Positions 21,422-33,950 of a stretch of DNA of 64,000 bases are shown in pieces. Positions within the stretch are counted from its first letter, which is position 1; the number at the start of each line of letters is the position of its first letter. The notes under the pieces are model-generated. The model did no database searches and was not told the DNA's origin. It saw nothing but the letters and a program-made list of their open reading frames with translations. The position numbers were made by a program, and so were the translations under genes. Origin of the DNA: Hygrophila difformis (Eukaryota; Streptophyta; Magnoliopsida; Lamiales; Acanthaceae); assembly GCA_030278955.1 (NCBI GenBank), contig JAOANR010000014.1:40499453-40563452 (forward strand), read 5' to 3'.

Positions 21422-24400
21422 TCAATATAAACAATGACGATCTAAGGACCTAAAAGTTAGATCAGCTCCAGCACAATATGTTGCTTTAAGAGGGGCCCTA
21501 GATAGCCGGTCAATACGAGCTTCCAGGCGTGACCACTTTCTTTGAACTTGCTTCCAGACAGCCTCCAATTTTATTCGAATCTTATGCCCGGTTTTCTGTC
21601 TGGAGGAATGGAGTTTGCAGAGGATAGGAGCAGTTGATAACTGTAACTGCAAACTCTTCATCTTTTCTTCAACCGCAGCAAGTTCATGTACTGCTTTGAT
21701 TTGCACCTCATCCAAGTCAGACATTTCTTGCCGAATGGCTGTCAACTCGGTCTGGGCTTTCGCGATTACTTCCACAAGCTCAGCCTCCCTCTGCCGTAGA
21801 GGTATCTTCTTCATTTCGGCATTTTCTGCGCTGGCAAGAATGGTTGCTTTTTTGGACTCAATCACCCTCTTTTCAACCTTTAATTTTGCTAACTCTCCAA
21901 GTTGTTGAGTTGATGAGGCTTGAAATGGTTCAATGGTAGGATAAATGCAATTGATCTCTATCACTTTGCTGATAAGATCATCAACCTCTTCTTTGATGTC
22001 AGGAGTCAATGCTGCATCCGATTCTGACTCAGCCAGTTGAGCTAGACACATCTGTAGCTCTGACAAATAGCCAAATGAAAGATCTAGATCAAAACGCATG
22101 ATTGCACCTATTTGTGTTGGTAAGGGCACTTGTGAATGGGGAAAAATCTCGGAGACTCTGGCCAATATTTGTGATGGCCCTGCAGGAGAATTACCAGCTG
22201 ATGATGCTGACTCTGAATGCCTTTGTCGAGTTAGAATCTATAAATGTCATGAGGGTGAGCAATTGAAAACAGTTCAGATATGGTGCTGGTGCAGAAGAGT
22301 TTAAACAAATATACTAATAATTATCATAAAGAGTACTTGGTTAAATAATACGAAACTACTGAAATTTCTCTCTTGACAAGACACTTAATCAGAAGCATTC
22401 TCGCTGCCAATTGAAATATATCACATGGAGTCATGAAAATAAAAGTATAAAACTGCTTACACCAATTCTCACCGGAGTTAGCTCAATAGGATCTAGGGAA
22501 ATTCTCTTGGAAACCTGGTTGGATCTTCCAGCTTCGAGACCAATTGATCTGGCAGAATGAGTAGGCAGAGTTGATGCCGCAGCTGCACGGGCTTGAGTTA
22601 TGACAGTCTCAACTGCCGCCAGACTCTCCTCAATTGTCCTGGCCAAAGTTTGAACGGCCATTATTTCGGAAGATCTAGGCTGAGGGACTTTTGGAGTATC
22701 AACCATGGATTGGTTGGTATTCTCAGCAATTGCTTCCACAAACTTAGTAGCTCTAGCCACTTGTTCTGCCCCATCTTCTCTGCATCTAACATGTTCCTCT
22801 ACATCCTGAAAACACATATTTCATAGGAATAAGAGGAATGGAAGAAACTTATAAATTATATTAAGATCCTATTTGGTAATTATCACTTACAACATAATGA
22901 CTTACACCTATTCTAAGATTCATTTAAGCCTATCTGATAAAAATTAAATAAGATAATTGATATAGTTGGTTTGAAGTTCATGAACGAAATAAAGCCCGAA
23001 GTTTGTTTCATGCTTATCACTTACTTAAATGTATTAACAACTTACATGAGGTTGCAACAAACCCGCGACCTCAACCGAAGTGACTTCTTGATCTGCAAGT
23101 GGTTGTGTCTCTATAGTAGTAGGAATGACCATAGCCTGTGGAGTAGCATCCTGAGAGACTCGTTCATCTGAAGAGGCGGCATCCCCAATCCTTTCTTCTA
23201 TCAGTCTAGAAGTAGTTGGGGACTGTGATCCTGAAGAATGGACTTGAATTGGATCTGTAGGAGAATGATGTTTAAGATAACATATTGGGAACAAGTTTAA
23301 GTGGTTCTTAAAAATAACCAGTACCTGGAACTGATTGGTTGGATGTGACATCCATTCTTTGCTTAGTCAATCGCTTTCGCTGGGTGACTGGGGCTTTTCT
23401 CTTTCCTCTCCGGCTAACATTATCAAACTTGTTGCTATATATGCCCATTTCATCAGGGAAAATCTGCTGCCAGACTATTTCCCACCATGCAGTAAACCCT
23501 TTTCGCCGACCAGGGTCAATTTTGAATGGCAAATAAGAATTGATCATTTGCCGGGAACTTAGGGCTTGAATTTGGCTGACCTCTAAGGTTGGCCGCCCTA
23601 ACATACCCAACCTTTACTAAGTAAGTCGACGGCCGAGGAATACCTTGTTTGCACCCTAACTGTCGAGCTAGGCATTGAGGGGAGTACAATTCAGCTCCAA
23701 TGGGGTTGAAGCGGTCACCCACATCATAGCCGATCATAAGTGCCTGTGGCTTCAATATCCTATTCCAAATTGGGGCCAGCTGCTCTGAGACACCATCATC
23801 ATTTACATTCAGTATCCAGTGAGGAAAATCTGAACAGTTGTTTGTAGAACTATAAGGATAGAAATCCTTGTCTTCGGGTTTTCGACTCAACAGATACATG
23901 AAAATATCTCGCTCTTTGAAGGCTGATCCTGGAAAATGTTGAAGTTGAAGGCCGTAGATGGTTGACACCTCAGATAGAAGCATATCGGCCGTTGGACCAA
24001 ACAGTTGCGGGAAGTACAAATTAATCCACAGCTGCAAAAACCACCAAGGGCCAGACATGGTGGTAGCGGGTACCGTACCAACTGACAATTTTTCGAGTGT
24101 TTGGTTGATGCTGTTGAACAATAGGCCGAGGAAATAGCGGCCAAGTGCAATAGGCTCCCCTGACATGATTACATCTACAAATTTGGTATAAGCCTTGACT
24201 ATAGATTTTCCACTCACACAAGCAAAGAATCGGCAGAACCAGTACAGAAGACACAACTTATGCTCTGTCTGAGATGGAATTGCCGAAGTCCTTTGGAAAG
24301 TCTTGATATATGTACTATATTGTTGTGCTTTCTTCTCAATTGGTGGCATCTCCCTCTGCTCTGTCCAGTTGTAAAATTCAGGTAGTTCTCGACCATGAAC

Positions 24401-24868
24401 CGGAAGGCCAGTAATCATGGTCACATCTAGGAGGGTCGGTCCCATCAACCCCCAGGGGAATACAAAACTATTGATTTTGGAATTCCAAAAGCTTAGAAAG
24501 GTGAAGATCAGGGAAGTGTCGCATTTGATTTGCTTGGTTGACATTGCAATGGTTTCAAAAATGCCCCATTGTTTCCAGCTTTCTTCATAGCAACCCATCA
24601 TCCTCTCCACCCATGACTCCCATTCAGTCGTCGGATGTGGCCAGGTTTTAATATCCTTGGGAAAGTTCCCCCCTGAAAACCATTTCTCAACAATTGGAAG
24701 GCAATGACCATCCGGAAACATGAAACCATCCAGAACACTCTCCTCGATAGCCCGATCAGCATTGCGACAATACGGGCCAACAGTAGGGGTAGCCAAAGGT
24801 TGACGATGATGAACCCGGTCCACAGCCTCAACTGAGGGCAACTCCTCAACCGAAGGAGATGAAGCCAT
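21422..24868 (-). CDS. Free-standing plant mobile domain / coiled-coil protein
   Basis: Inferred exons, in transcript order: 24,868-23,644, 23,582-23,325, 23,254-23,046, 22,805-22,461 and 22,237-21,422. Phases match at every junction and give 950 residues from MASSPSVEELP to a stop at 21,422. Exon 1 holds the PMD (WNSKINSFVFPWGLMGPTLL, ITGLPVHGREL, GPWWFLQLWINLYFPQLFGP). The middle exons are low-complexity and charged. The last exon is a long helical, probably coiled-coil region. The first intron would be only 61 nt (donor AAG/GTATTC); the alternative is a one-base frameshift near 23,600. PMD proteins include transposon products and domesticated nuclear proteins of the MAIN/MAIL1 type that act in silencing; which applies here is unknown. 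No retroelement domains surround it. Confidence 0.75.
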
Positions 24869-25498
24869 TTTTGGAGAATTTTGGAACTTTACGAAGTTTT
24901 AGTGGCGATGTTTAAGTGCGCGATCAAAGGATTTTAGACAGAAGTAGGAGTAGGAAATCCAGATTGCGGACATAGACCCAGTTAACATTCCAATCTCATT
25001 TTTTCCCCAATTACTTTCCCAGCCGTTTCGCAGCAATATCAGTATAACACAAACAAGAAGAGGCAGGAGCCTTTTAAATCGGGCGAAGAAGCGTACAACC
25101 AAAGTTGACAACCACTACATATATGGGAAAGAAGTAAAATGCAAATCCAAATTAACAAGCAAGGCAGAGTGAGACGAGCACAAAATACGATGCAGGATCC
25201 AACAACACTTACAGGAGATGTTTCGCACATTATACAAATCTGCGCGTATCGATTTCTTGACAAAATTTGGGGTTGGGGGGATACACGGCACGACACTAAA
25301 GAGCAGAGCGTGAATCGCTGATCGAACACGGGATAAACAAATTGAGCAATCAATAGTCAAAAGGGAAGGAGAGATTTACAAGAATCAGCGTGCTCGGAGA
25401 CCAAGTATTAGGGCTTGTGTGAGCAAAATTCAAATCTTTACGACTTTAAGAGCGTTAGCTGTTCCTATAGTTTTGGTAAAAAGAAAGTGCAAAAATAT
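24869..25498. other. Promoter/leader region between the PMD gene and tRNA-Glu
   Basis: No coding signal. It should contain the promoter of the minus-strand PMD gene, but no TATA box stands out enough to call. Confidence 0.5.
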
Positions 25499-25570
25499 TC
25501 CGTTGCCGGGACTCGAACCCGGGTCTCTCGGGTGAGAGCCGAGTATCCTAACCATCTAGACTACAACGGA
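25499..25570 (-). tRNA. trnE-CUC: tRNA-Glu (anticodon CTC)
   Basis: The reverse complement begins TCCGTTGTAGTCTAGATGG and ends GGTTCGAGTCCCGGCAACGG plus A. It folds as a 72-nt cloverleaf: a seven-pair acceptor stem TCCGTTG/CAACGGA, the anticodon loop CTCTCAC with anticodon CTC, and a T-loop GTTCGAGTC. No intron and no encoded CCA, as expected for a nuclear plant gene. A run ATTTTT directly downstream on the minus strand suits Pol III termination. Confidence 0.96.
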
Positions 25571-27121
25571 TTTGTAATTGTTTTCTTAATAACTTTAATA
25601 TAACGAAACGAAACGGAAAATCCTCGATATACCATTTCCTAAAAAATGTTAAAGGTAAGAAGCTTCGACGACTTGATTCGAAAAAGTTCAAAACTCTAAT
25701 GCTAAATGCTTGATGGTATAAATTTTCCCACATACAACCAAGGACAGTAGTTTCACCCGTACCCGCTCAAACTCCAATCCATCCGTCCCAGTAAAATGGA
25801 TGAAAATCCGTCACTTATTGCAAAGACTTTATCGACCAATCTTCATTATGCCAGGACTCCTTAACATACTCCTGTTTGCCCATTTCATTCTCAGTGTTCG
25901 ATTATTCCATTTTTTGGATTTTATTATTTCGTTTATAATTCGCTTCTATATATCGCAAATCAGATAAAATTTTCTAGACTTTTTGATGTTCAAACATGAA
26001 TTGACTATGAATTTAAATCTATTAGTCAACCGATCTACCCATGGTTGATGGGTTGATTGGACTTGGGTTAAATTTTAGATGGATAATAGGTGGATCAAAT
26101 AATGATGTAACATTCATGGATGGAGGTGAATTTACCCTTCTCCTATTCACCTCCGATCCATTGTCATCCCTAGCCCCAAACAGGCAACAAGTCGATATTA
26201 AAGTTTGCTTTCATAGTAAGTGCGTATAGGATTACAAATGTACTATAGTACTATTTATCAATCGCCTTCAATACGTAATCACCAATACCTATCAATTGCC
26301 CTGTAAAATACGTAATTACGATCAAGAGAGGAGTTTTTCATGAACGGTGTCTGCTAGCTCAGGAAGAATCTTTCAGAAGAACCAATTAAGAATACAAATT
26401 CACTATGGTAACTACGTTTGGATGCTAGTAGATTCAAGAGCATATGGCATTTGGGCAGGTTTGACTCATGGATCTGTCACTTTTTATTGTTTGGTTAATA
26501 GCATATTTCAGGAGCTGATTGTGCTCAATCTGCTAAAATGCCATATGCTTCATTCCGAAGCATATTGAGGGGCAGATTCACAAATTGAGGAGCCTCACTA
26601 AAATGCCCAATGTTCTCTGGTCTCTCTCTCCAGTTTTTTCCCTCTTCTTTCCCTATTTAATTAAAATAATAATTGTCTTTATATGTCATTTCACATATTA
26701 ATATGCTATCTGCTAATTAATCTACCAAACATTTTTAATAAAATATGCTACAACTATCTACTAGTCATATCTGCTACTCATATCTGCTGCTCAAATCTAC
26801 TAGTCAAATCTATTATCTGCTATCTGTTGACTCCCAAACAGGGCCTATATACTACTCCAAGGGAAATGAGGAAAAGCTCGTAACCAGAGAAGCAAAATTC
26901 AAGAGCAATATCGCATGCCTGCAAGACGAGGGAAACATCTGATTGAACCATGAGTATTTCAGCAATAGTATTAATTTTGCTACATGCAAGTACATATCAA
27001 AGATCTCCACCAATATCAATATGTAAGAAAACACAATTTTTTAAATACTCTGAAGTCTGAACATAAGCAAGCAAGAAAAAAGGAACTTGTTCAGGTCATG
27101 CACAATAAATCATCCAAGCTT
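25571..27121. other. Intergenic region with a possible decayed DNA element
   Basis: No gene was recognised. Around 26,431-26,552 the near-palindrome GAGCATATGGCATTT ... AAATGCCATATGCTTC could form a hairpin. The stretch 26,395-26,850 ends in CCCAAACAGGGCC, a terminus seen in some plant hAT-like elements, but no matching left end was found. Confidence 0.4.
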
Positions 27122-27135
27122 AGATTACAACAATT

Positions 27136-27168
27136 TTTTTTTTTTTTTGGCGAAGCCGAAACCAGAGA
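27136..27168 (-). mobile_element. 33-bp micro-retroposon
   Basis: A T-run followed by GGCGAAGCCGAAACCAGAG is flanked on both sides by the perfect 14-bp direct repeat AGATTACAACAATT (27,122-27,135 and 27,169-27,182). Poly-T next to the target repeat means a minus-strand retroposed piece truncated to about 18 bp of body. GGC-GAA-GCC can form a tiny hairpin. Confidence 0.75.
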
Positions 27169-27754
27169 AGATTACAACAATTGAATACATGATTAAAAAA
27201 ACATAAGATATTTACCTGGCAATTCACATTCAAATCTAAACACTTCCGTAAACACATAAAATTTATTTCAAAAACCATGAATATCCTCATGCTGAATGGT
27301 TTAGCTATGCTACCCCAATATGGCAATAACTGATACCTAATGAATTCAAATATTTAACATAAGTCCGAACTCCAAATAGTTAGAATCTAGGCCAAGTCTA
27401 ATTCATGTGTCCCAACAAAACTGTTAACAAAAAATACATTATCAAACATTTTCAACTCCGCAAAAAACATAAACAGTAATTTTGCATCTAAATTCTAAAA
27501 TAATTATAAAAATGAAGCAAATCCAGCTGAACAGCTCTCTTATTGAGGGAGAAAATAAATTTTAATTCTACAAACAGCAACATAATTAAATAGCTTCAAT
27601 GGCAATAATAATCATCATAATCAGAGTACAAATGAAAGTAAGCCTAGCTCATCAAGCTTCTCTCACTACTCTGATGTTATCCGTGGCCAGAACAATACTA
27701 TAACTGTATATATATAGATTTGAGAAAATGAAATTTAATAATCAACCAGCCTTT

Positions 27755-29512
27755 CTAGTCAGCTCGGGATTGTCCAGCTCGTGAAGACAATATAATTCCA
27801 ACAATAAGACCATAGAGTGCCAAAGCTTCAGCAAAAATGAGAATGAGGATCATCCCAACAAAGAGCTTTGGTTGCTGCGCATTTGCCCTGCAAAGAACAT
27901 AAAATGCATAACCGGATAAGTTTCAAAAGATCTAAAACATGAGATATAAGATAAAATAAAAAGAGGAATGAATATATGGCTAGGATATTGACAAATAAAT
28001 CAGAATATCCTTTAGTTTTATATCGTATGGAATATTCATCTCTCTCTCTCTTTTTCTTTCTTTTGGGTATCACTTCCTCTAGACAAGTGGACTTTGCCCT
28101 TAGGCACAGCTCTTATTCAACCAACATGTTTGAAGAGCAATGAGAATATAAAACTTTAAGCAAAATTCTTAAAAAGAAAATTGCAATTTTGAAGTTTAGT
28201 TCTTTAACTGCAAAAATGGGAAATCAAGTTTTTGAAAGAGCATAAATTCCATTCTGCAACATGTACAGTAAACAAATAATTCAAGAACTACAGAAAATGA
28301 AGAATCCCAATCAGTAACAGAATATTAGTTCAATCCACTTTATCATATGCTGGACTAAAAACTTCTACATAACATCAGGACAAGTAATCAAGAACTAAGA
28401 GGAAACAATTCTTGATTGGTTGCACATTTAGATAAAAACTACCAGCAAGAAAGCCTGGTGATTATCCCCAGTGTAGAAATTATAAATTATAAATCATCGC
28501 ATTAATTTCGCCTAAACATTCAACTCAGTTCAATAGCCAATAAATAAGTTGCATCAACATTATGTTGCTCTGAAAGATGCAACCACCAAAGTAAAAGGTT
28601 CAAACAAAGTGACCACAACAGGCTTCTAACAAATAACTATGCTATAATTGATGATAAAGGAACAAGCCTTCGAATATTCAACAATGATCATACCTAACAC
28701 CAGCATCTCCCACAATACCAATAGCCATTCCAGCTGCAAGACCCGCAAGGCCACAAGCAAGTCCAGAAGAAAGATGAGCATAACCATCAAACAGGTAGTA
28801 AGATTTGGCTTTAGGGTTTATTCCTGTGCTGATAATCACAGCTATAATCAGACCATAAATACCCAAAACACCAGCCATGACAACTGGCACAATAGATTTC
28901 ATCACCAGCTCTGGCCTCATCACCCCCATTGATGCCACACCTACACCACTCTTTGCCGTCCCATAAGCAGCACCCATACCTTAGAAACAAACAGACAGAA
29001 TCAAGACCTTAAAATAATCCATAAATAAATCAGTGGATTATTTCGTAAGAAAATAAAACACCACAAACACAAACACATAGGCAACCAGATCATCAGAATT
29101 AGAGGACAAATATGAATTTCAACAAGTTAAAAACGAAAGTCGCGAAAAAATCAGCCTCCAAGCATCCAGATCAGAGGGCAATAACATCAGGAAAAGAAGA
29201 AAAAAAATCAAATATAAAAACCAACCATATCCACAGTCTTCAGCAAATTAAATCAATAGCCATGCCAAATATGATATTTAAAATTCACAACAAATTACTA
29301 TAAATATCGAGCATCAAAATAAAAATTATTGTCAAACAAAACAAAAGTAACTAGTGTTCAGCAAAAGTAAAGCACATTACATTAAAATGGCCGCACGATA
29401 TATGGAGGAAAAAAAAAAAAGGAAAAACCTTACAGGAGAAAACGAGAGCCGCAGCGGCGCCAAGGAAGCCGAAGAACGGAGCAGTTTCATCGCCGCTGAA
29501 GGTCGAAGACAT
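27755..29512 (-). CDS. VHA-c: V-type H+-ATPase 16-kDa proteolipid, subunit c
   Basis: Three exons: 29,512-29,434, 28,979-28,694 and 27,887-27,755. Phases join exactly to give 165 residues, the usual plant length. The protein forms the membrane rotor ring of the vacuolar proton pump (V0 sector) in tonoplast, Golgi and trans-Golgi membranes. Exon 1 encodes [20 protein letters not shown]. Exon 2 begins in [20 protein letters not shown] and includes [20 protein letters not shown] and [17 protein letters not shown]. Exon 3 includes the fourth membrane helix with the essential proton-carrying glutamate ([17 protein letters not shown], near residue 142) and ends GQSRAD. Four hydrophobic helices are evident. 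The in-frame M upstream of MSSTF is preceded by a different reading and is not the family start. The coding sequence is intact. Confidence 0.97.
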
Positions 29513-31243
29513 GTTAACCCCTGTGCAAATCACTAGCGAATTCGAAGAAAATTTGGGAATTTTGGTTAGGGTTGGTGATTCAGATCTTTACGAATCTGCA
29601 GTGTATATTATTTGGATTGGTGTGGAAAGGGCGATCGCGAATAAAATTGAAGGAGACAGCCATTATCGCTAAACACGTGGCTTCTTCTTCTCTTTGGGAT
29701 TATTTTGGGCTGTGATCCTTTTGGTTTTGAGCCCAATAGTTCGGCCCCTTTATTGTTTAGTAATTCTTGCGTTCTTCTATAAGTGACCCATTGAAGGTTT
29801 TGTCACAGTTCATTGAGTAATTTTAAAATATTAAAAATTCATAATTTTTACTTGTATGTAATTTGAGTTAGCAAGGATTAAAAACGTGTATTGGACTGTA
29901 TAAAATGTGGGTCTGTGGCATTTGAAAAAGAATGGAGGAAGTACTAGTATATAGAGATTATTTGGTGTTTGGATAAGCTGCAAGAAAATAAATTATCTGA
30001 TTATTGCATTTTCAAAATGCAAATAATCAATTTAATCGTTAAATAATAATGTTGCAAATCTGATTATTTGCGTTTTGAAAATGAGATAAGCTATTTATTA
30101 TTTAGTACTCGTACTAGTATAGAGCTTATTTGTTTATTTGTTTTCTTAGTTTTTAACTTCTTCGAACTTCTTTTCATTCTTTGTTTTTTTTTTTAAAAAG
30201 AAAAAAAAACTTAAACTGTGTTTATATGAACTTGTTTTAAAAGGAGGAGGAGGTGTAAAAGTTTGAATCTAACTTTTAAGTACTAATAAAAATACTATAA
30301 ACAATAGAAATGATATACTATAAAAATACTCTTAGAAATATTATCTAAATTACATTAAACAATTTATACACCCTCATCAAATACTTCCTCCATTCTCAAA
30401 ATAGTGATGAATTTTCTCTTTTGGTTGTTTTAATATAGTGCCTTATTTCCAAAATTCGTAAAATAAAGTGATCAAATTAAAAAATGTGTTAATGAAGGAA
30501 CGTCGCTGATTAATAATAAGAGGGAATTTCACTAAATTTAATATCTAAAAAATAATTATGCAAAAGTTCACCCCCCCCCCCCCCACCACCCCCGCCCAAA
30601 AAAAAAAAAATCCACTAAAAGCAACTCTTTATACAACCAATTCAAACAACATTTTATGATTTATTGGTTGTAATACTTTTCTAATTCTTTCAAAAGATTA
30701 GCGACCGGTAATAAGGCCCAAGAACCATTACTAATTTCAAATTGTATTCGTTTTAGGATTGTATGATTTTAAGTACTCTAGCTATTTTCGCTTTAGCTTG
30801 TAGGAAAGGACTATATGTTTTCCATCCATTAATTAAGATATGTCGCTGCTAGCTGCATGCCTCTTGATTTCTTTGATTCCGTAGTAAATAATTAATTGGA
30901 TTTCTTCAATGTACATACTTACTTCAAAAGAAAAATAGAAAGACTTGTATAAATATTAAACAAAATACATATAGTGCCAATATAAATGTTCAAATGATAC
31001 AAAGTGCTTAACCCCAAAAGGTCCCAAATATCGCGTACATATGTAGTTTTCATCTCATCACATGCATGCATGCATGCATGCACTATATATGATTCTATGA
31101 AAAATACATTTCATAAGAACCAAGTCTTTATTCCAACATTCGCAAACGGATCATCATATAATTATAAAGCAAAAGTAACACATATATATGTGGTGATCAC
31201 AACTAATAATTTAATTATTAGTATAAAGGTAAAGCCAAATATC
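29513..31243. other. Intergenic region with MITE remnants, a C-run and simple repeats
   Basis: The start should hold the VHA-c promoter. Around 29,775-29,945, sequence such as CATTGAGTAATTTTAAA and TTTTTACTTGTATGTAATTTG resembles the interior of the Stowaway-like copy at 58,818. A second CTTCCTCC end lies near 30,384. A pure C-run followed by A-rich sequence sits at about 30,572-30,611. An (ATGC)n tract is at about 31,060-31,083. No gene was recognised. Confidence 0.5.
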
Positions 31244-32273
31244 TCATGGTTGAGGCTTTGGAGGGACAAAGCCATACTTAGGGTGTTTGAAGAAGTACTT
31301 TGGATGGATTTTCGGCAAACGAGGCAATTTATGCGTCGTCGAAGGGGGAAAGGGTTTCTTGTACAGTGGTGGATGCGGTGATTTGATGTAGGGCACCGGT
31401 GATGGCGGCAGAATAACCAGATTATGCAGCTTGTGCTTGTGTAGAGTAGGTGGGAATGGGATTTTGGGGATGTTTTTCTTACAAGGATGGGGTGGCAAGG
31501 GGATTTTGGGGATGTTTTTCTTCCAAGGATGGGATAGGTGGTAGGGGATTTGGGGTATGTTTTTGTTCCAGTGATGAGGATACTTGTAATGAGGCCACAA
31601 GAATTTAGAGGTGCACAATGGTGTGGAGAATTTTAGGGGTTTTGATGGGGAGAAAGTGTAGTGCTTATGATTGACATGGGAAACAAACACAATGTTGGAG
31701 AGGCCGTTGTGAGATGGGCAAGGCATGGCAGCCGCATTGTGAAGTTGTGCATAGCATTTGTGTTTGAGTTTTTGTCCCTCTTCTTCTTCTTGGATGATGT
31801 TTTGTGGGAGGAGGATCTTGAATTTACCTTCATCATCCAGCTTTGATGCTCCTACTCTTTTCATTTCTCCTGTTTTGAGCTTGCAGTCGATCGTCACGTG
31901 CAAACCTATATTTAGTAAAGACGCAACTTTTTATTTTTTTTTTTTTCTAGTCAACAAATTGCATATATGACAAAATAATTAATTGTGAAATTTGTAAAAT
32001 AATTAAAAGGTTTATGTGGAAAAATATCATTAATCATATGCAATTTTCGATTGAAGGATATATATAAATACCAGAAAATGCTTGACTGGTCTGAAAGTCA
32101 TTTTCTTTGCAATCGGCACATTCTCCGAATCCAACAACCTCGAATGTTGTTGTTTTGCGATGATCTTGATGATCAGCAGCACTGCATAAACCAAAGCCCG
32201 CAAGTAACAAGACGACTAAACACAAGAAGAATATTAGTGGCAAAGGGGAATGGTGAAGATGAACAACCCTCAT
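31244..32273 (-). CDS. Proline-rich cell-wall protein with pollen Ole e 1 domain
   Basis: Two exons, 32,273-32,072 and 31,905-31,244, join in phase to 287 residues. The start MRVVHLHH was chosen because it directly precedes a hydrophobic signal peptide (LPLIFFLCLVVLLLAGFGLC); the frame is also open upstream without need. The mature N-terminal part is an Ole e 1/extensin-like domain with conserved cysteines (GECADCKEND, SQAFSG, VTIDCK, KCYAQLHNAAAMPCP). The C-terminal 130 residues are basic and rich in Pro, Lys and His, with near-repeats of KKNIPKIP. The design matches the PRP2/PRP4 type of Arabidopsis, secreted structural wall proteins. A TATA box lies upstream. Confidence 0.88.
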
Positions 32274-32329
32274 ATTGTTGTGTTGTTTAGACTTTGTAGT
32301 TGTTGATGAAAACTTAAGCTCACAAGTGT

Positions 32330-32341
32330 GTGTATATATAG
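32330..32341 (-). promoter_or_regulatory. TATA box of the proline-rich protein gene
   Basis: The minus strand reads GCTATATATACAC about 60-70 bp upstream of the chosen ATG, which allows a leader of roughly 30-40 nt. Confidence 0.55.
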
Positions 32342-32360
32342 CTAGCAAGGACCAAAACAA

Positions 32361-33690
32361 AAGGGGGCTTGAGGTGGGGCGTAATGGCGTGCATTTAGAA
32401 GGTGGAAGTTGAAGTGGGGAATTAATTCATTAGCCAAGGGAGCCGGGAACTTGGTTGCTAATTGGTTAGCTTTCATTAATTACTAGTATTAATTAAATCC
32501 CTTTATTTCAATTCCCGTTGAATGCTGAAATTAATCACATCAAGGTATCATCAGTATCATACTTGTGTTATGTACTGTACTGTACTGTACTTCTTTGTTA
32601 AAACAGGTGTTTTTTTTTTCCTTCCTTTTTTTTTTTATCTATGTTAATTTCATAGTAATTTATATGTTAATTGGATACAAAAGAGTAGGTGTAAGAGTCT
32701 AGTTAATTAGAGGAAAAGGAAGGCCCCCAAATGCATGTATCTCACTCAGTAACATACTTGTATGATTAAGGAGAGTAAAATTTAATTGACATTGGCATTT
32801 GCTCAGTACAATATTAATAATTTATGATCACTAGTCATATGGTTGGATTAATATTATTACCAATGATGCATGTGCCCTATTTTGACCATAATGTAATGGA
32901 AACAAGCATAGGTCGAAATACCTGGAGAGAGGTTGCCCAATTTCCCCAACTAATTTAATTAACAAGTTAATTGGCTTGTGTTCATAAATGCCGCCACACA
33001 ATTGTGGTGATGTTTGGATGTTTAATGTAATATTGAAGTATAAAATTTGTTTTATTATGCATTATATATATAAGTTATAACATAAAATAAAAATTACATC
33101 ATATTATATTTAACACTATAAAATAAAAAATAATACTTTACATTACAAAAATCCTAAAACACATCATATTATGAATATATTAAATATTAAAATTCACCAT
33201 CTAAAACGAAACAGCATAATTGTAGGTATATCAATATTCAACGGTGCATTAATGGATGACACATTTTTATGATGTGATTATTTGTATAAATAAAATAAAT
33301 AAATTTAATTAACACTTGACATCTGATTTTATATATACACATATATATAAAAAAACCGACCAAATTCAGTAACAAGATAAAAATATTTTTGTAGCGACGC
33401 AACAAAATAGGCTTCTTCGTACTCTATATATTAGGATTAAATTAATGGCACATAGTATTCTATAAGCAGCCAACTCCTCCAAGCCATCAATGATTATTAA
33501 GTACTCCACTACTGTATTATATTTGAATAAGTGCATAATTATTTTGAATTCCCGCACAAATAATAATAATGTTTGGATATGAGGAATAAATGAAAAATGT
33601 AGAGATGATGAAGGCACCATTTTCAGTTTGACGTGAAAAGCTAGCTAGCTAGGTAAGGCAGTAGTTAATATTACTACTATTAATTAGTAA
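32361..33690. other. AT-rich intergenic region
   Basis: No gene was recognised. It holds T-rich tracts (32,610-32,640), a short tandem TGTACTGTAC unit near 32,572-32,591 and long A/T stretches. Confidence 0.55.
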
Positions 33691-33692
33691 TA

Positions 33693-33950
33693 CTTCCTCT
33701 GTTTCAAAAAAATTGTAACATTTATGTTTTCACGCAATCCAATGCACATGTTTAATGTTTAATATCTCAAATTGTGTAAAAGTAAAAATTATAAAAATTT
33801 GATATTCTAAAACTATGCGATTAGAGGAATCCAACAAGATCTCACATGACAATGTTTTATCTTATATAAATGTGTTAAAAATTGAATTAAAATTACACTG
33901 TGAATAGTAATTACTATTCACATGTTTCAATCTTATAAAAACGGAGGGAG
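33693..33950. mobile_element. Stowaway-like MITE with TA duplication
   Basis: It begins CTTCCTCTGTTTC, ends AACGGAGGGAG, and is flanked by TA on both sides (33,691-33,692 and 33,951-33,952). Interior stretches (GCAATCCAATGCACATG, CCAACAAGATCTCACATGAC) match the other family members here. Confidence 0.8.

Noticed and set aside
25415..25603. 62-residue plus-strand frame over the tRNA
   Set aside because: It overlaps the tRNA-Glu gene antisense and has no coding support.
26395..26850. Complete MITE ending in CCCAAACAGGGCC
   Set aside because: No matching left terminus or target duplication was found.
31004..31381. 125-residue plus-strand frame
   Set aside because: Opposite the Pro-rich exon of the Ole e 1-domain gene; low-complexity shadow.
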